Source: Sphingomonas sp. QA11
GTDB lineage: Bacteria; Pseudomonadota; Alphaproteobacteria; Sphingomonadales; Sphingomonadaceae
NCBI RefSeq assembly: GCF_028473665.1
Contig: NZ_CP098774.1
Location: 5,451,501 to 5,515,500, forward strand
Reading direction: 5' to 3'
Length of the DNA: 64,000 bases
Position 1 is the first letter of the stretch, and every line of letters starts with the position of its first letter. Below are positions 39,441 to 48,590 of the stretch, piece after piece. A program made the position numbers and the translations under genes. The notes beneath the pieces were generated by a model. That model searched no databases. It saw only the letters and a program-made list of their open reading frames with translations, and was not told where the DNA came from.

Positions 39441-39476
39441 GCCGACCATCGGGCCGACCATCGGGCCGACCATCGG
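39441..39476. repeat. Three tandem 12-bp repeats
   Basis: The unit GCCGACCATCGG occurs three times in direct succession (39441-39476), immediately before the stop codon end of the 999-aa GGDEF-EAL gene (stop at 39477). It lies in the short gap upstream of the DUF4142 gene. Copy number may vary by slippage. Each unit contains a near-palindromic CCGACCATCGG. Confidence 0.7.
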
Positions 39477-42476
39477 TCAGTCCCGGTAGAGCCCCTCCCG
39501 CCACTGCGGGAAGATCTGGTCGGCGGTCGCCGGATGGCCGAACAGGAAGCCCTGGCCGACCGCGCAGCCGCGCTTTCGCAGATGTTGTGCCTGGGCCCTG
39601 GTCTCGACGCCCTCGGCGACGATCGTGATGCCGAGATTGCGGCCGAGATCGATCACCGCGTCAGCGATCGCCGCATCGTCGGGGCTGTTTTCCAGGTTGC
39701 TGATGAAGCTGCGGTCGATCTTCAATATGTCGACCGGATATTGCTTCAAATGACTGAGCGATGCGTAGCCGGTGCCGAAATCGTCAAGCGCGATGCGGAT
39801 GCCGGCGGCGCTGAGCATGCGCAGCGCCCGTTCGACATAATGCGCGCCGCGCCCGAGAAAGACCGTTTCGGTCACCTCGATCTCGAGCATGGAGGAGGGC
39901 AGGCCGCACCGCTCCAGGCTCTCCAGCACGCGCTCGGCGAAATTATCGTAGCGGAAATCATTGGCCGAGGTGTTCACCGCGATCGAGACCGGGTCGTATC
40001 CCTGGTCGAGCCAGCGCCTCAGGTCGCCCGTCACCTTGGTCAGGATATGATCGGTGATCTCGATCGACAGGTCCGGATCGTCGAACGCGGCGCGGATATC
40101 GGCCGGCATATGCGTGCCACCCTGCTGGTCGTGCCAGCGCAGCAGTGCCTCGAATCCGACCAGGCGGTGGCTGTTGAGGTCTATCTTAGGCTGATAGAAG
40201 GCATCGACCCGCGCGTTGGCCAGTGCATCCTTCGCCAGGTTGATCATGGAGAACTGGCGCTGCAGTTCGGACCGCATTTCCGGCCGGAACATCCGGGTCC
40301 GCCCCCGGCCCGCCGTCTTCGCCGCGTACAGCGCGAGATCGGCCGATTTGAGCAGTTCGGTGGGCTCGTTGCCATGTTCGGGGAAGATCGAGGCGCCGAT
40401 GCTGGCCGCGCAATCCAGCGTCCGGCCGTTGAACGCGAAGGGAGCGCGCAGGCTCTTCAGCAGCGATGCGGCGCAGCGCATGAGATCCTCCACGCCGCCG
40501 ACCGCCGGCATCACGATCGCGAACTCGTCGCCGCCGAGCCGGCCGATCGTGGCGCCATCCGGCGCGACCTCGACCAGGCGCCGGGCGAAGACGCGCAGCA
40601 AGGCGTCGCCCGCGTCATGGCCAAGCGTGTCGTTGATCCGCTTCAGGTTGTCGACGTCGAACAGCATCAGCCCGATCCGTTCCTGAGTCCCGGCCGCCAG
40701 CGCGATCGCGCCGTCCAGTTCCTCCTGCAGCGCCAGGCGATTGGGCAGCAATGTCAGCGGATCGTGCGTCGCGGCCCAGCGGATTCGCTCCTCGGCGTCG
40801 CGTTCCTCCGTCACATCTTGAAAAGTGACGATCATCCGGCTCAGATGGCCGGAGCCGCTGACCGATTTCCAGCCAGTCGATTTCAGCCAGCGCTGCGCGC
40901 CACTGTCAGCGCGGCGGATGCGCAATGCGACCTCGAACGCCTCGGGCAGGAAACCGCCGGTCACGGCGGTGACGATCGAGCGGAACTTGTTGCGATCATC
41001 GGGGTGAACGATCTCGAGCGCTTCCGCCATGGTCGGCTCGGCATCGGCAGGCAGGCCAAGCATGCCGAGCAGTTCCTCCGACCAGCGCCGGGCACCGGTG
41101 ATGGTGTCGTAATCCCAGATGCCGAGCCCGGCCGCCTGCACCGCCAGTCGCAGCCGCTCCTCGCTTTCGCCCAGCGCCTGTTTGGCTGCCTTGCGGTCGT
41201 GGATATCCTCAAGCGATCCGTACCAGCGGATCACCGCGCCATGCTCGTCGCATCGGGGTGCGGCGCGCGCGCGCATCCAGCGATAGGCGTCGCCGCAGCG
41301 TAGCCGATATTCGATGTCGACCGGCCGGCGCTGGCGCACGGCTTCCTGCCAGGCCCGCATCGTCGGGGCGACATCCTCGGCGTGGAGTGCCTCGATCCAG
41401 CCATTGCCGCGCGCCTGGTCGGGGCTGGTCCCGGTCAGCGAGATCCAGAGCGGGCCGACCTCCTCGATCGATCCGTCGGGCCGCGCGGTCCACTGGATCT
41501 GCGGGTTGAGCTCGACCGAATGGCGGTGATGCTCGCGGCTTTCGCGCAGGGCCTGCTCGGTGAGACGGCGGCGGGTGATGTCCTGGGCTACGGTGATGAT
41601 CGACCGGATATGCCCCGCATCGTCGCGGACGAAGGAGATGTTCACTTCGCACCAGATCACCGAATCATCGGGCCGGACATAGCGTAGCTCGATGCGGAAC
41701 GGCGTGCCCGTCTCGAGATGCTGGCGGTACCGCCCCTCGTTACGGGCGAGATCGTCGGGATGAAGATAGGCCTTGGCGGGCAGATTCTCCAGTTCGGCCA
41801 GGGAACGGCCAACCAGCGCGCAATAATGGTCGTTCGCCATCAGGACGCTGCCTTCCACGTCGCGCTGCACGATGCCGACCATCGCCTCGCGGAACACCGT
41901 GTCGAGCTGCGCGGCACGCAAGGGCGGGCGGGGCGCCGCTGTCCTGGAATCGGGCCAGCGTTCCGCGCCGGCCAGCGCGGCGAGGCCGGCGAGCATGCGC
42001 ATCGCGCGGGCATCCGGGGTCTGGCGGGGCATGGTGTCGAGCACGCACAGCGTGCCAGCGTCCGCCTCTCCCGGCGTACCGATCGGCAGGATGACGGCAA
42101 AGCGGGCACCGAGCAGGTCGGCGGCGGGGATCAGGTCTTGCCATTCCGGCGCCCGGATATCCGGGATCACGATCGGGTCGGGCTGGCCGATCAGGCCGGC
42201 GGGCAACAGCGCGTCGGCCGGGCGCAACGGCCCGGCGATGCCGATCTGGACACGCACGAGCTGGCGCTCGGCGGCGGCGAAACTGATGAAGCCGATCGGC
42301 GCGCCAAGCGCGTCGATCGCCAGCGCGACGATGCGTCGCAGGATCGAATCCTCCACCGCGCCAGCGCCCGGCGGCATTGGCGTTGTGGACGGTCCTTCCG
42401 GTAAGCCCCCGGCCCTATCCCTGCGGTCTGCTAATGGGCGTGCGCCCGTGCGGTTCACGCGTTCCTCCCGGGCCAT
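39477..42476 (-). CDS. GAF-PAS-PAS-PAS-GGDEF-EAL c-di-GMP turnover protein
   Basis: A 999-aa protein without membrane helices. The order is GAF (about 45-175), three PAS modules (about 190-560, each ending in a VAQDIT/LEDIHD/TFQDVT strand), a GGDEF domain with intact motif LGGDEF (residues 648-652), then an EAL domain with FEALLRW (776-778), DDFGTGY and TIVAEGVET. The EAL key residues appear intact, so both synthesis and hydrolysis of c-di-GMP are possible. The GAF and PAS modules suggest sensing of ligands or redox state. It is a single gene; the 276 bases upstream (42477-42752) carry its promoter. Confidence 0.93.
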   Translation of the reverse strand: MAREERVNRTGARPLADRRDRAGGLPEGPSTTPMPPGAGAVEDSILRRIVALAIDALGAPIGFISFAAAERQLVRVQIGIAGPLRPADALLPAGLIGQPDPIVIPDIRAPEWQDLIPAADLLGARFAVILPIGTPGEADAGTLCVLDTMPRQTPDARAMRMLAGLAALAGAERWPDSRTAAPRPPLRAAQLDTVFREAMVGIVQRDVEGSVLMANDHYCALVGRSLAELENLPAKAYLHPDDLARNEGRYRQHLETGTPFRIELRYVRPDDSVIWCEVNISFVRDDAGHIRSIITVAQDITRRRLTEQALRESREHHRHSVELNPQIQWTARPDGSIEEVGPLWISLTGTSPDQARGNGWIEALHAEDVAPTMRAWQEAVRQRRPVDIEYRLRCGDAYRWMRARAAPRCDEHGAVIRWYGSLEDIHDRKAAKQALGESEERLRLAVQAAGLGIWDYDTITGARRWSEELLGMLGLPADAEPTMAEALEIVHPDDRNKFRSIVTAVTGGFLPEAFEVALRIRRADSGAQRWLKSTGWKSVSGSGHLSRMIVTFQDVTEERDAEERIRWAATHDPLTLLPNRLALQEELDGAIALAAGTQERIGLMLFDVDNLKRINDTLGHDAGDALLRVFARRLVEVAPDGATIGRLGGDEFAIVMPAVGGVEDLMRCAASLLKSLRAPFAFNGRTLDCAASIGASIFPEHGNEPTELLKSADLALYAAKTAGRGRTRMFRPEMRSELQRQFSMINLAKDALANARVDAFYQPKIDLNSHRLVGFEALLRWHDQQGGTHMPADIRAAFDDPDLSIEITDHILTKVTGDLRRWLDQGYDPVSIAVNTSANDFRYDNFAERVLESLERCGLPSSMLEIEVTETVFLGRGAHYVERALRMLSAAGIRIALDDFGTGYASLSHLKQYPVDILKIDRSFISNLENSPDDAAIADAVIDLGRNLGITIVAEGVETRAQAQHLRKRGCAVGQGFLFGHPATADQIFPQWREGLYRD

Positions 42477-42752
42477 GCTCCCCTCGAGACGGCCGGAGCC
42501 TTAACTATATTGGAAAGCCTAACAAAAGATTGGGTCTGTGGCGGCGATTTCTGGTCCGTAACCGGTCCGAAATGGAGGTTTTCGGAGGGCGGCCGAATGG
42601 CTGGAAAGGGAGGTGCTAAGACACTGGAATCGGCTGCGACCTTCGGGCGCCGTTGTCGTGCCCGGTCGGCGCATCGCGATCGGCATGGGCAAGCGTATCG
42701 ACACAATCAGATCGTTACGGAGCCAAACCGGTGTGCTCGGCGTTCGACCGAC

Positions 42753-43010
42753 ATGCCCCAATATTATTTTCACATCCACAACGGCTCCGAAGTGACGCCC
42801 GATGAGGAGGGGCAGGATTTCCCCGGCCCGCGCGAGGCGCATGCCGCGGCTGTTGCGGGCATCCGCTCGCTCCTTGCCGGTGGAGTCGATGAGGGCCGCC
42901 TCGACCTGGATGGCCGCCTCGAAATCACCGATGCGCTTGGCGAGGCCGTGCGCACCGTGCCGTTCGCCGAGGCGGTCGAGGTCACGCCGCCGGGCCGGGA
43001 GAATCAATAA
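42753..43010 (+). CDS. DUF6894-family small protein
   Basis: An 85-aa protein from ATG 42753. PQYYFHIHNGSEVTPDEEGQ and DALGEAVRTVPFAEAVEV are the family ends, with a helix EAHAAAVAGIRSLLAGG between. These proteins are widespread in Alphaproteobacteria (often annotated DUF6894 or hypothetical), with unknown role. The frame is open much further upstream, but the family begins here. No strong ribosome site is seen. Confidence 0.7.
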   Translation: MPQYYFHIHNGSEVTPDEEGQDFPGPREAHAAAVAGIRSLLAGGVDEGRLDLDGRLEITDALGEAVRTVPFAEAVEVTPPGRENQ

Positions 43011-43094
43011 CCAGGGCGCTTTCGGGAAACCTCGCAACCTCCGCGAGTTCTTCCCATCTACTGCGTGCCATCTACTGCGTGAAGGAGGCAGGCG

Positions 43095-43721
43095 ATGCTC
43101 GAACATGTGCCGCACTGGCTGGGCAGGATGCTGAAAGGCGTTCGCGCGGGCCATGTCCGGCTGGCCATCGCAGATCCCGATCTCGGCCTGACCGGCGTGT
43201 CGATCGACCTATCGAGCCCGGCCTTTGCCAATGGCGCGCGCCTGCCGGTGCGCTTCACCGCCGATGGGGCGGGGGTCTCGCCGCCATTGCTGTGGGGCGC
43301 GGTGCCGGGGGAGACAAGGAGCCTGGCGCTGATCGTCGAGGATCCCGACGCACCGTCGCTGAATCCGCTGGTCCATGCCGTGGTCTGGGGCCTCCCCGCC
43401 GACGGGTGCCGGCTGGCGGAGGGCGCGATCGCCGGGGATGGCGCGGGTGCGCCGGACGGGCGCGACCTGGGGCGGAACAGCTTCTTCACTCAGGGGTGGT
43501 TGCCGCCCGATCCGCCGACCGGCCACGGATCGCACGATTATGTGTTCCAGCTTTTCGCCCTGTCGGACACGCCCGAGCCCGGAGCCAGTCCCGGCCGTGC
43601 GGCGATCGTCGAGGCGATCCGGGGGCGGGTGCTGGCGGCTGGCATGCTGACCGGCACCTATTCGCGCGGGGAGCAGGCCCCGACTCGGTCCGCGGGTTTG
43701 GGCGGGGCGGCGCGGGTCTGA
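43095..43721 (+). CDS. YbhB/YbcL-type PEBP family protein
   Basis: A 208-aa phosphatidylethanolamine-binding-protein-like protein: GVSPPLLWGAVPGETRSLAL, IVEDPDAPSLNPLVHAVVWG (the DPDAP and H.v.w motifs), then GWLPPDPPTGHGSHDYVFQL, FALSD. These are the PEBP hallmarks. It is cytosolic by sequence, with a ~30-residue N-terminal extension. Bacterial members are of unknown function. Its stop overlaps the alkB start (TGATG). Confidence 0.9.
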   Translation: MLEHVPHWLGRMLKGVRAGHVRLAIADPDLGLTGVSIDLSSPAFANGARLPVRFTADGAGVSPPLLWGAVPGETRSLALIVEDPDAPSLNPLVHAVVWGLPADGCRLAEGAIAGDGAGAPDGRDLGRNSFFTQGWLPPDPPTGHGSHDYVFQLFALSDTPEPGASPGRAAIVEAIRGRVLAAGMLTGTYSRGEQAPTRSAGLGGAARV

Positions 43722-44320
43722 TGGCGTCGGCACCGCGCGATCTGTTCGGCATGGCGCCTTCCGGCCTGCCGACGGGCCTTGACTATGCCGCCGACGTCAT
43801 CTCGGCTGACGAGGAGCGGGTCCTGATCGCACGGCTCGAGGGGATCGAGGTCTCACCGTTCCGCTTCCAGGGCTGGCTGGGCAAGAGGCTGACCGCGTCC
43901 TTCGGCTGGCGCTATGATTTCGACAATGCGAGCTTCGGGCCGACCGAGCCGATCCCCGATTTCCTGTTGCCGCTGCGTGCCCGCGCGGCGCGCTTTGCCG
44001 GACTGGCGGAGGGGGATCTCGTCCAGGCGCTGGTCGTGCGGTACGACCTCGGCGCCGGAATCGGCTGGCACCGCGACAGGCCGGTGTTCGACCATGTCAT
44101 CGGCATCTCGCTCGGGACTCAGGCGACCCTGCGGTTGCGGCGGCGCGTGGAGAAGGGGTTCGAGCGGGCGGCCCTCCCGCTTGCGCCGCGGTCGATCTAC
44201 CATCTCCGGGGGGAGGCCCGGCATGGCTGGGAACACAGCATCGCCGCGATGGAAAGGCGCCGCTGGTCGGTGACGTTCCGGAGCCTGTCCGAAAAGGGAA
44301 TGCGAAAGGTCGCTGGCTAG
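43721..44320 (+). CDS. alkB: AlkB-like 2-oxoglutarate/Fe(II) dioxygenase
   Basis: A 199-aa dioxygenase: VISADEERVLIARLEGIEVS, GWRYDFDNASFGPTEPIPDF, VVRYDLGAGIGWHRDRPVFD (the HxD iron ligands), HVIGISLGTQATLRLRRR and HGWEHSIAAMERRRWSVTFR (third His and the 2-oxoglutarate-binding Arg). AlkB enzymes repair 1-methyladenine and 3-methylcytosine. The ATG (43721) overlaps the PEBP stop, so the two are coupled. A hairpin terminator follows. Confidence 0.9.
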   Translation: MASAPRDLFGMAPSGLPTGLDYAADVISADEERVLIARLEGIEVSPFRFQGWLGKRLTASFGWRYDFDNASFGPTEPIPDFLLPLRARAARFAGLAEGDLVQALVVRYDLGAGIGWHRDRPVFDHVIGISLGTQATLRLRRRVEKGFERAALPLAPRSIYHLRGEARHGWEHSIAAMERRRWSVTFRSLSEKGMRKVAG

Positions 44321-44328
44321 AGGCGTAA

Positions 44329-44367
44329 AACCAGGCCGGGGCACTCGCCTAAAGACCCGGCCTGGTT
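44329..44367 (+). terminator. Hairpin after alkB, sequence shared with 14488-14528
   Basis: AACCAGGCCGGG (44329-44340) and CCCGGCCTGGTT (44356-44367) form a perfect 12-bp stem with a 15-nt loop, 9 nt after the alkB stop. It probably ends the PEBP-alkB transcript. The stem sequence is almost that of the hairpin at 14488. The remaining 222 bases to the next gene hold nothing certain. Confidence 0.7.
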
Positions 44368-44589
44368 CCGCCGCCGTACAGCTACTCGATAGCGGCTGGC
44401 CGGGCCGATTAGGCTGGTAAAGGCTGGATCAACCATTCCGTAGTTACCCAGATAGGTAGTTTTCCGGAAAGGCGATCGTCCGGCCGCGAGCCACGCGAAC
44501 AATCGTATTGCAAGCAAGGGAACGGGCCGCCTTAAAGGCAATCGGAACACGCGATGCGGGTTCGTCGTCTTGCGTATGGGAGCGTCCGA

Positions 44590-44979
44590 ATGAAGTATCT
44601 TGCTGGCCTGACGTCGATCGCAATGCTGGCCGGTTCCGCCGCGGCGCCTGCCGCGCCGCCGGCCGATGCGGCGGCGGGGGCGGTGGTGTTCAAGAAATGC
44701 GCCGCTTGCCACAGCGTCGATCCGTCCGGCAGGAACGGCCTTGGCCCCAATCTTCGCGGCGTGGTCAATCGCAAGGCGGCCGAGGCGCCCGGCTTCAACT
44801 ATTCGCCCGCGATGAAGGCGTCGGCCCTGGTGTGGAACGACAGGAACCTCGCCAGCTTCCTCGCCGCGCCCCGCCAGGCGCTGCCGGGGACGAAAATGAT
44901 CTTCATCGGGCTTTCCAATGCGCAGGATCAGGCGAACGTGATTGCGTTCCTCCGGCAGAACGGCACGGCGAAGAAATAG
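44590..44979 (+). CDS. Small c-type cytochrome
   Basis: A 129-aa class I cytochrome c: a signal peptide (KYLAGLTSIAMLAGSAAAPA), then AVVFKKCAACHSVDPSGRNG with the CAACH haem site (about residue 40), LGPNLRGVVNRKAAEAPGFN, and LPGTKMIFIGL with the Met ligand. It transfers electrons in the periplasm, like cytochrome c2/c552. ATG 44590 gives a normal signal; an upstream in-frame start at 44554 is possible. Confidence 0.93.
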   Translation: MKYLAGLTSIAMLAGSAAAPAAPPADAAAGAVVFKKCAACHSVDPSGRNGLGPNLRGVVNRKAAEAPGFNYSPAMKASALVWNDRNLASFLAAPRQALPGTKMIFIGLSNAQDQANVIAFLRQNGTAKK

Positions 44980-45059
44980 CCGGGCTGCCGGGGCAACGGC
45001 GCGGGCGTCGTGGCCCGCCTTAACGGGGCGGCAACCATGGCGGTGCTAGCCGCGTCGCC

Positions 45060-46862
45060 ATGCGTATCAGCACCATCACCAACTGGGCCTACGGCTTCAC
45101 GCTGTTGCTCACCGGGATTTCCGGCATCGCTTTCATCAGTTCAGTGCGCGCCGCCGATGAGGAGCGTCTTGCGGTCCAGCAGCATCTGACTCTCGACGAT
45201 TTCGGCGAGGAACTGTCGATCGCCGCGGAGAAGCGGTCGGACGAGGCGCGGCTCTACGCGATGCGCGGGGCGGCCCGTCACCTCAACGCCTTCCGCGCCG
45301 AGGAGCGGGATATCCACGCGCGCGAGCGGATCATCGAACGGCTTCACGCGCTCGATCTGGCGCCCGCCGAACGCTCCGCGCTGCAAGAGGTCCAGCGCAA
45401 CCTGGAGGAGCTCGACGCGCTCGAACGCGCCGCGATCGCGAAGGTGCAGGCCGGCGACATGGCCTCCGCCCAGACGATGCTGTTCGGCCCCGATCATGAG
45501 CGGGCGCAGACCGGGGTGCTTGAACCGGTCAACCGATTCCGCGCGCTGGCCGCGACCCGCACCCAGGCGGCGCTGCGCGAGGCGCGCGAGCGCAGCGACT
45601 GGTTCGGTGGCGTCGCGCGGGGGATGCTCGGACTCACTGCCCTGCTATTCCTCGCGGTATTGTATTTCGTGCTGCGCCGGCGGGTCGCGCTGCCGCTGAC
45701 GCGGATGACCGGCATCCTCGCGCGGCTGGCGCGGCAGGACTATAGCGTCGAGGTGCCGCAGGATCGCCGCCGCGACGAGATCGGCGACATGACCAACGCG
45801 ATCCATGTGTTTCGCGACAATGGCCTGGAGCGCGACCGGCTTGAGGCAGAGCGTGCCGCCGACCAGCGCGCCAAGGACACCATTCTCCAGATGATGCACC
45901 GCCTGCAGGCGACGGAGACTCAGGGCGAGCTGGCCGAGGTGGTCGCCTGTTTCGCGCCGCAGACCTTCCCCAATCTGGCCGGGCACCTCTATGTCCAGAA
46001 CCATACCCGCACGGGGCTGACCCTGGCGAGCAGTTGGCTCGATCCTGTCGTGTCGGTCGAGGCCTTCTCGCCGGCCGCCTGCTGGGGCCTCCGGCGCGGC
46101 CGACCGCATGTCAGCAACCACGATCATGTCGATATCGCCTGCCCGCATGTCGGCGAGGGGACCGTGGCTGCGTTGTGCGTCCCGCTGACCGCGCAGGGCG
46201 ACACGATCGGCCTGCTCTATTTCGAGGAACGCCAGGATGGCGGCGCGATCGGCGGTGCCTCGCGTCTCTATCTGGAGCTGATGGCGGAGAATATCGGCCT
46301 CGCGCTCGCCAATCTGCGGTTGCGCGAACAGCTGACCAGCCTTGCGATCCGCGACGCGCTGACCGGGCTGCTCAATCGCCGCAGCCTCGACGGGACGATC
46401 AACCGCCGCCGCCAGGATGGCGACGCCGCTCCGATCGCCGGGCTGATGATCGATATCGACCATTTCAAGCGCTTCAACGACGAATTCGGGCATGAGGCGG
46501 GCGACGTGGTGATGCAGCAGGTCGCTGCGATCATGCTCGACGCAGTCGGCGATGCCGGCCAGGTCCATCGTTTCGGCGGGGAGGAATTCACCGTGTTGCT
46601 GCCGGGCGCGGACGAGGCGGCCGGGCGCGAGATGGGGGAGCGCATCCGCAGCCGCACCGCCGCCACCCCGCTTGCCTATCGCGGTCGGGTGCTCGGGCAT
46701 ATCTCGGTATCGATCGGCGTCGCTGCGTCGCCGCAGGACGGGCCGGTCGCGAATCTCGTGGCGCGGGCCGATGCCGCGCTGCTCGAGGCGAAGACGCGCG
46801 GGCGGAACCTGGTGATCGTTGCTTCGGGGGTGGACGGGACACAGAAGAGCGTCGCTGCCTGA
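45060..46862 (+). CDS. Membrane diguanylate cyclase (HAMP-GAF-GGDEF)
   Basis: A 600-aa protein. The first helix lies at residues 8-30, followed by a helical periplasmic sensor (about 30-180) and a second helix (GLTALLFLAVLYFVL). A HAMP domain (RVALPLTRMTGILARLAR), a GAF domain (about 285-415) and a GGDEF domain with an intact GGEEF active site (residues 506-510, FGGEEFTVLLPGADEAAG) complete it. The IRDALTGLLNRRSLD start of the GGDEF domain is canonical. It makes c-di-GMP in response to a periplasmic or cytosolic signal. It is a single gene and ends at a long palindrome. Confidence 0.93.
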   Translation: MRISTITNWAYGFTLLLTGISGIAFISSVRAADEERLAVQQHLTLDDFGEELSIAAEKRSDEARLYAMRGAARHLNAFRAEERDIHARERIIERLHALDLAPAERSALQEVQRNLEELDALERAAIAKVQAGDMASAQTMLFGPDHERAQTGVLEPVNRFRALAATRTQAALREARERSDWFGGVARGMLGLTALLFLAVLYFVLRRRVALPLTRMTGILARLARQDYSVEVPQDRRRDEIGDMTNAIHVFRDNGLERDRLEAERAADQRAKDTILQMMHRLQATETQGELAEVVACFAPQTFPNLAGHLYVQNHTRTGLTLASSWLDPVVSVEAFSPAACWGLRRGRPHVSNHDHVDIACPHVGEGTVAALCVPLTAQGDTIGLLYFEERQDGGAIGGASRLYLELMAENIGLALANLRLREQLTSLAIRDALTGLLNRRSLDGTINRRRQDGDAAPIAGLMIDIDHFKRFNDEFGHEAGDVVMQQVAAIMLDAVGDAGQVHRFGGEEFTVLLPGADEAAGREMGERIRSRTAATPLAYRGRVLGHISVSIGVAASPQDGPVANLVARADAALLEAKTRGRNLVIVASGVDGTQKSVAA

Positions 46863-46886
46863 CTCTTTTCTCTTCCGTCTTCTCTT

Positions 46887-46963
46887 CCGTTCGTTTCGAG
46901 CGAAGTCGAGAAACCTTGTCCGGCGCCTGAGGCCTGTTTCTCGACTTCGCTCGAAACGAACGG
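46887..46963. repeat. 28-bp perfect inverted repeat between convergent genes
   Basis: Arm one (46887-46914) begins CCGTTCGTTTCGAGCGAAG and arm two (46936-46963) ends CGCTCGAAACGAACGG. The arms are perfectly complementary over 28 bp, with a 21-nt loop. The pairing extends further outside with one extra base. It lies between the diguanylate cyclase (plus) and dgoA (minus), so it probably acts as a bidirectional terminator. The inner sequence TTTCGAGCGAAGTCGAGAAA looks like a dispersed sphingomonad repeat. Confidence 0.75.
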
Positions 46964-46972
46964 AGAGAATGT

Positions 46973-47599
46973 TCAGCCGTTCCCCAATGCGCCGATGAAA
47001 GCGCGCGCGCGTTCACCAATGTCGGCGGGCGAGATGCCCGGCCGGTAAAGTGCCGAGCCGAGCCCGAAACCCCGCGCGCCGGCGGCACGCCATGGTGCCA
47101 TCCCCTCGGGCGTGATCCCGCCCACGGCGAACACGGCCATCTCCGGCGGCAGCACGGCGCGGTGCGCGCTCAGCACGGCCGGGGTTGCCGCCTCGGCCGG
47201 AAACAATTTCAGGCCGCTCGCCCCGGCCGCGATCGCGGCAAAGGCTTCGCTTGGCGTGAAATAGCCGGGCAGCACGACCAGCCCGTCGCGGGCGGCGGCG
47301 GTGATGACGTCGATATTGGTGTTGGGCGAGACGATCAGCCGGCCGCCCACCGCGCGGACCTTCTCGACCTGGGCGACCGACAGCACGGTGCCGCCGCCGA
47401 CCAGCGCCGCGTCGCCATAGCGTCGGGCCAGTCGCTCGATGCTCGCCAGCGGATCGGGCGAGTTCAACGGCACCTCGATCATCGAGAAGCCAGCCTCGAT
47501 CAGCGCATCGGCGACGCCCTCGACCTCATCGGGTTTCACGCCGCGCAGGATCGCGACCAGCGGACAGCGGGCCATGGCCGCGGCGAAGTCAGCGTGCAT
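46973..47599 (-). CDS. dgoA: 2-dehydro-3-deoxy-6-phosphogalactonate aldolase
   Basis: A 208-aa TIM-barrel aldolase of the KDPG/KDPGal group: CPLVAILRGVKPDEVEGVAD, AGFSMIEVPLNSPDPLASIE (the IEVPLNSP phrase is typical of DgoA rather than Eda), VGGGTVLSVAQVEKVRAVGG, RLIVSPNTNIDVI, then GASGLKLFPAEAATPAVLSA with the Schiff-base Lys in the LKLFP motif. It cleaves KDPGal to pyruvate and glyceraldehyde 3-phosphate in the De Ley-Doudoroff galactose pathway. It overlaps dgoK by 11 nt. Confidence 0.92.
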   Translation of the reverse strand: MHADFAAAMARCPLVAILRGVKPDEVEGVADALIEAGFSMIEVPLNSPDPLASIERLARRYGDAALVGGGTVLSVAQVEKVRAVGGRLIVSPNTNIDVITAAARDGLVVLPGYFTPSEAFAAIAAGASGLKLFPAEAATPAVLSAHRAVLPPEMAVFAVGGITPEGMAPWRAAGARGFGLGSALYRPGISPADIGERARAFIGALGNG

Positions 47600-48476
47600 C
47601 GATCATCCTCCACAGGGCGGTGATGCCCGCGATGAAGCCGGCCTGGCTGTCGATCGCGACCGGACGCCCGCCATAGGCCCCGATCGCGGCGGCATAGAGC
47701 GGGCCGAGCGCCGGATCGGCCAGGAGATGGACCGGCTGGCCCGGCACCAGCGCCTGTTCGCTGACATCGCTGCCGATCAGCAGGCCGCTGACATAGGAGG
47801 CAGCGTCCTCGCGCGGGCGCAGGTCGAGCAGCACGCTTGCCCGGGCACCGAACAGAGCGGTCAGCAGCGTGGCGTCGGCCGAGGCAGCGATGCCCGCATG
47901 AAAGGCGGGGCCCTCCACCACCTCAGCCGTCAGGAAATCGGCGAGCAGGCTGTGGCGGCGGAGCAGCGCGAACAGCTCGCCGGTCATCGCCGTGTGGAAA
48001 GCCGCGACGCTGCCGCCCACCATGCGCGCCCATTTGCAATGCGTGCCGGGCTGGCAGATCAACGCATCGGGCGGCGCGAGGCCAGCGGCCACGCTGCCGA
48101 GCAACTGAACCTCCTCGCCGCGCATCACGTCGCCGTACCCATCCTCGACAAAGGACAGGCCGGGCACGATCGCGGTCCGCGGTTCGACCCAGTGCAGCGC
48201 GTTTGCCAATGCGGTGAGGTTCGCCGGGCAGGCGAGATAGGGAAGCTCGACCCAGCCACGCACCGATCCGGCCATGCCGGCGATGAGGACCGGCAAGTCG
48301 CCAAAGCGGGCGCGGATGGCGGCGACCTCGGCAGGGAAGTCACCCGGCGCGACCGAGGTGACGCCCCGGTCGTCGCGTTCGCTTGCAACCAAGGTGCCGT
48401 GTGCGTCGATCGCGTAAATGCGGCGGTTGGTGGTGCCCCAGTCGATGGCGAGGAAGACCGGCTCAGCCATGGGCAT
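47589..48476 (-). CDS. dgoK: 2-dehydro-3-deoxygalactonokinase
   Basis: A 295-aa ASKHA-fold kinase: VFLAIDWGTTNRRIYAIDAH (phosphate-binding DWGTTN), then VLIAGMAGSVRGWVELPYLA, VMRGEEVQLLGSVAAG, ALICQPGTHCKWARMVGGSV and HTAMTGELFALLRRHSLLAD. These are the DgoK signatures. It phosphorylates KDGal to KDPGal for the neighbouring aldolase. ATG 48476 has GGGGAA seven bases upstream; ATG 48470 is also in frame. It is an operon with dgoA. Confidence 0.93.
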   Translation of the reverse strand: MPMAEPVFLAIDWGTTNRRIYAIDAHGTLVASERDDRGVTSVAPGDFPAEVAAIRARFGDLPVLIAGMAGSVRGWVELPYLACPANLTALANALHWVEPRTAIVPGLSFVEDGYGDVMRGEEVQLLGSVAAGLAPPDALICQPGTHCKWARMVGGSVAAFHTAMTGELFALLRRHSLLADFLTAEVVEGPAFHAGIAASADATLLTALFGARASVLLDLRPREDAASYVSGLLIGSDVSEQALVPGQPVHLLADPALGPLYAAAIGAYGGRPVAIDSQAGFIAGITALWRMIDAR

Positions 48477-48590
48477 TATTTCTTCCCCGGCGAAGGCCAG
48501 GGGGAGGGGAGGCGACACGCCGGATCATCCTCCCCCTCAATAGCATCCCGCGTGCGCTGTCGAGAACCGCTCGCTCGCGGGTTCTCTTTA

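Noticed and set aside
38805..41303. An 832-codon plus-strand open frame
   Set aside because: Antisense to the GGDEF-EAL and DUF4142 genes. No family pattern and no ribosome site.
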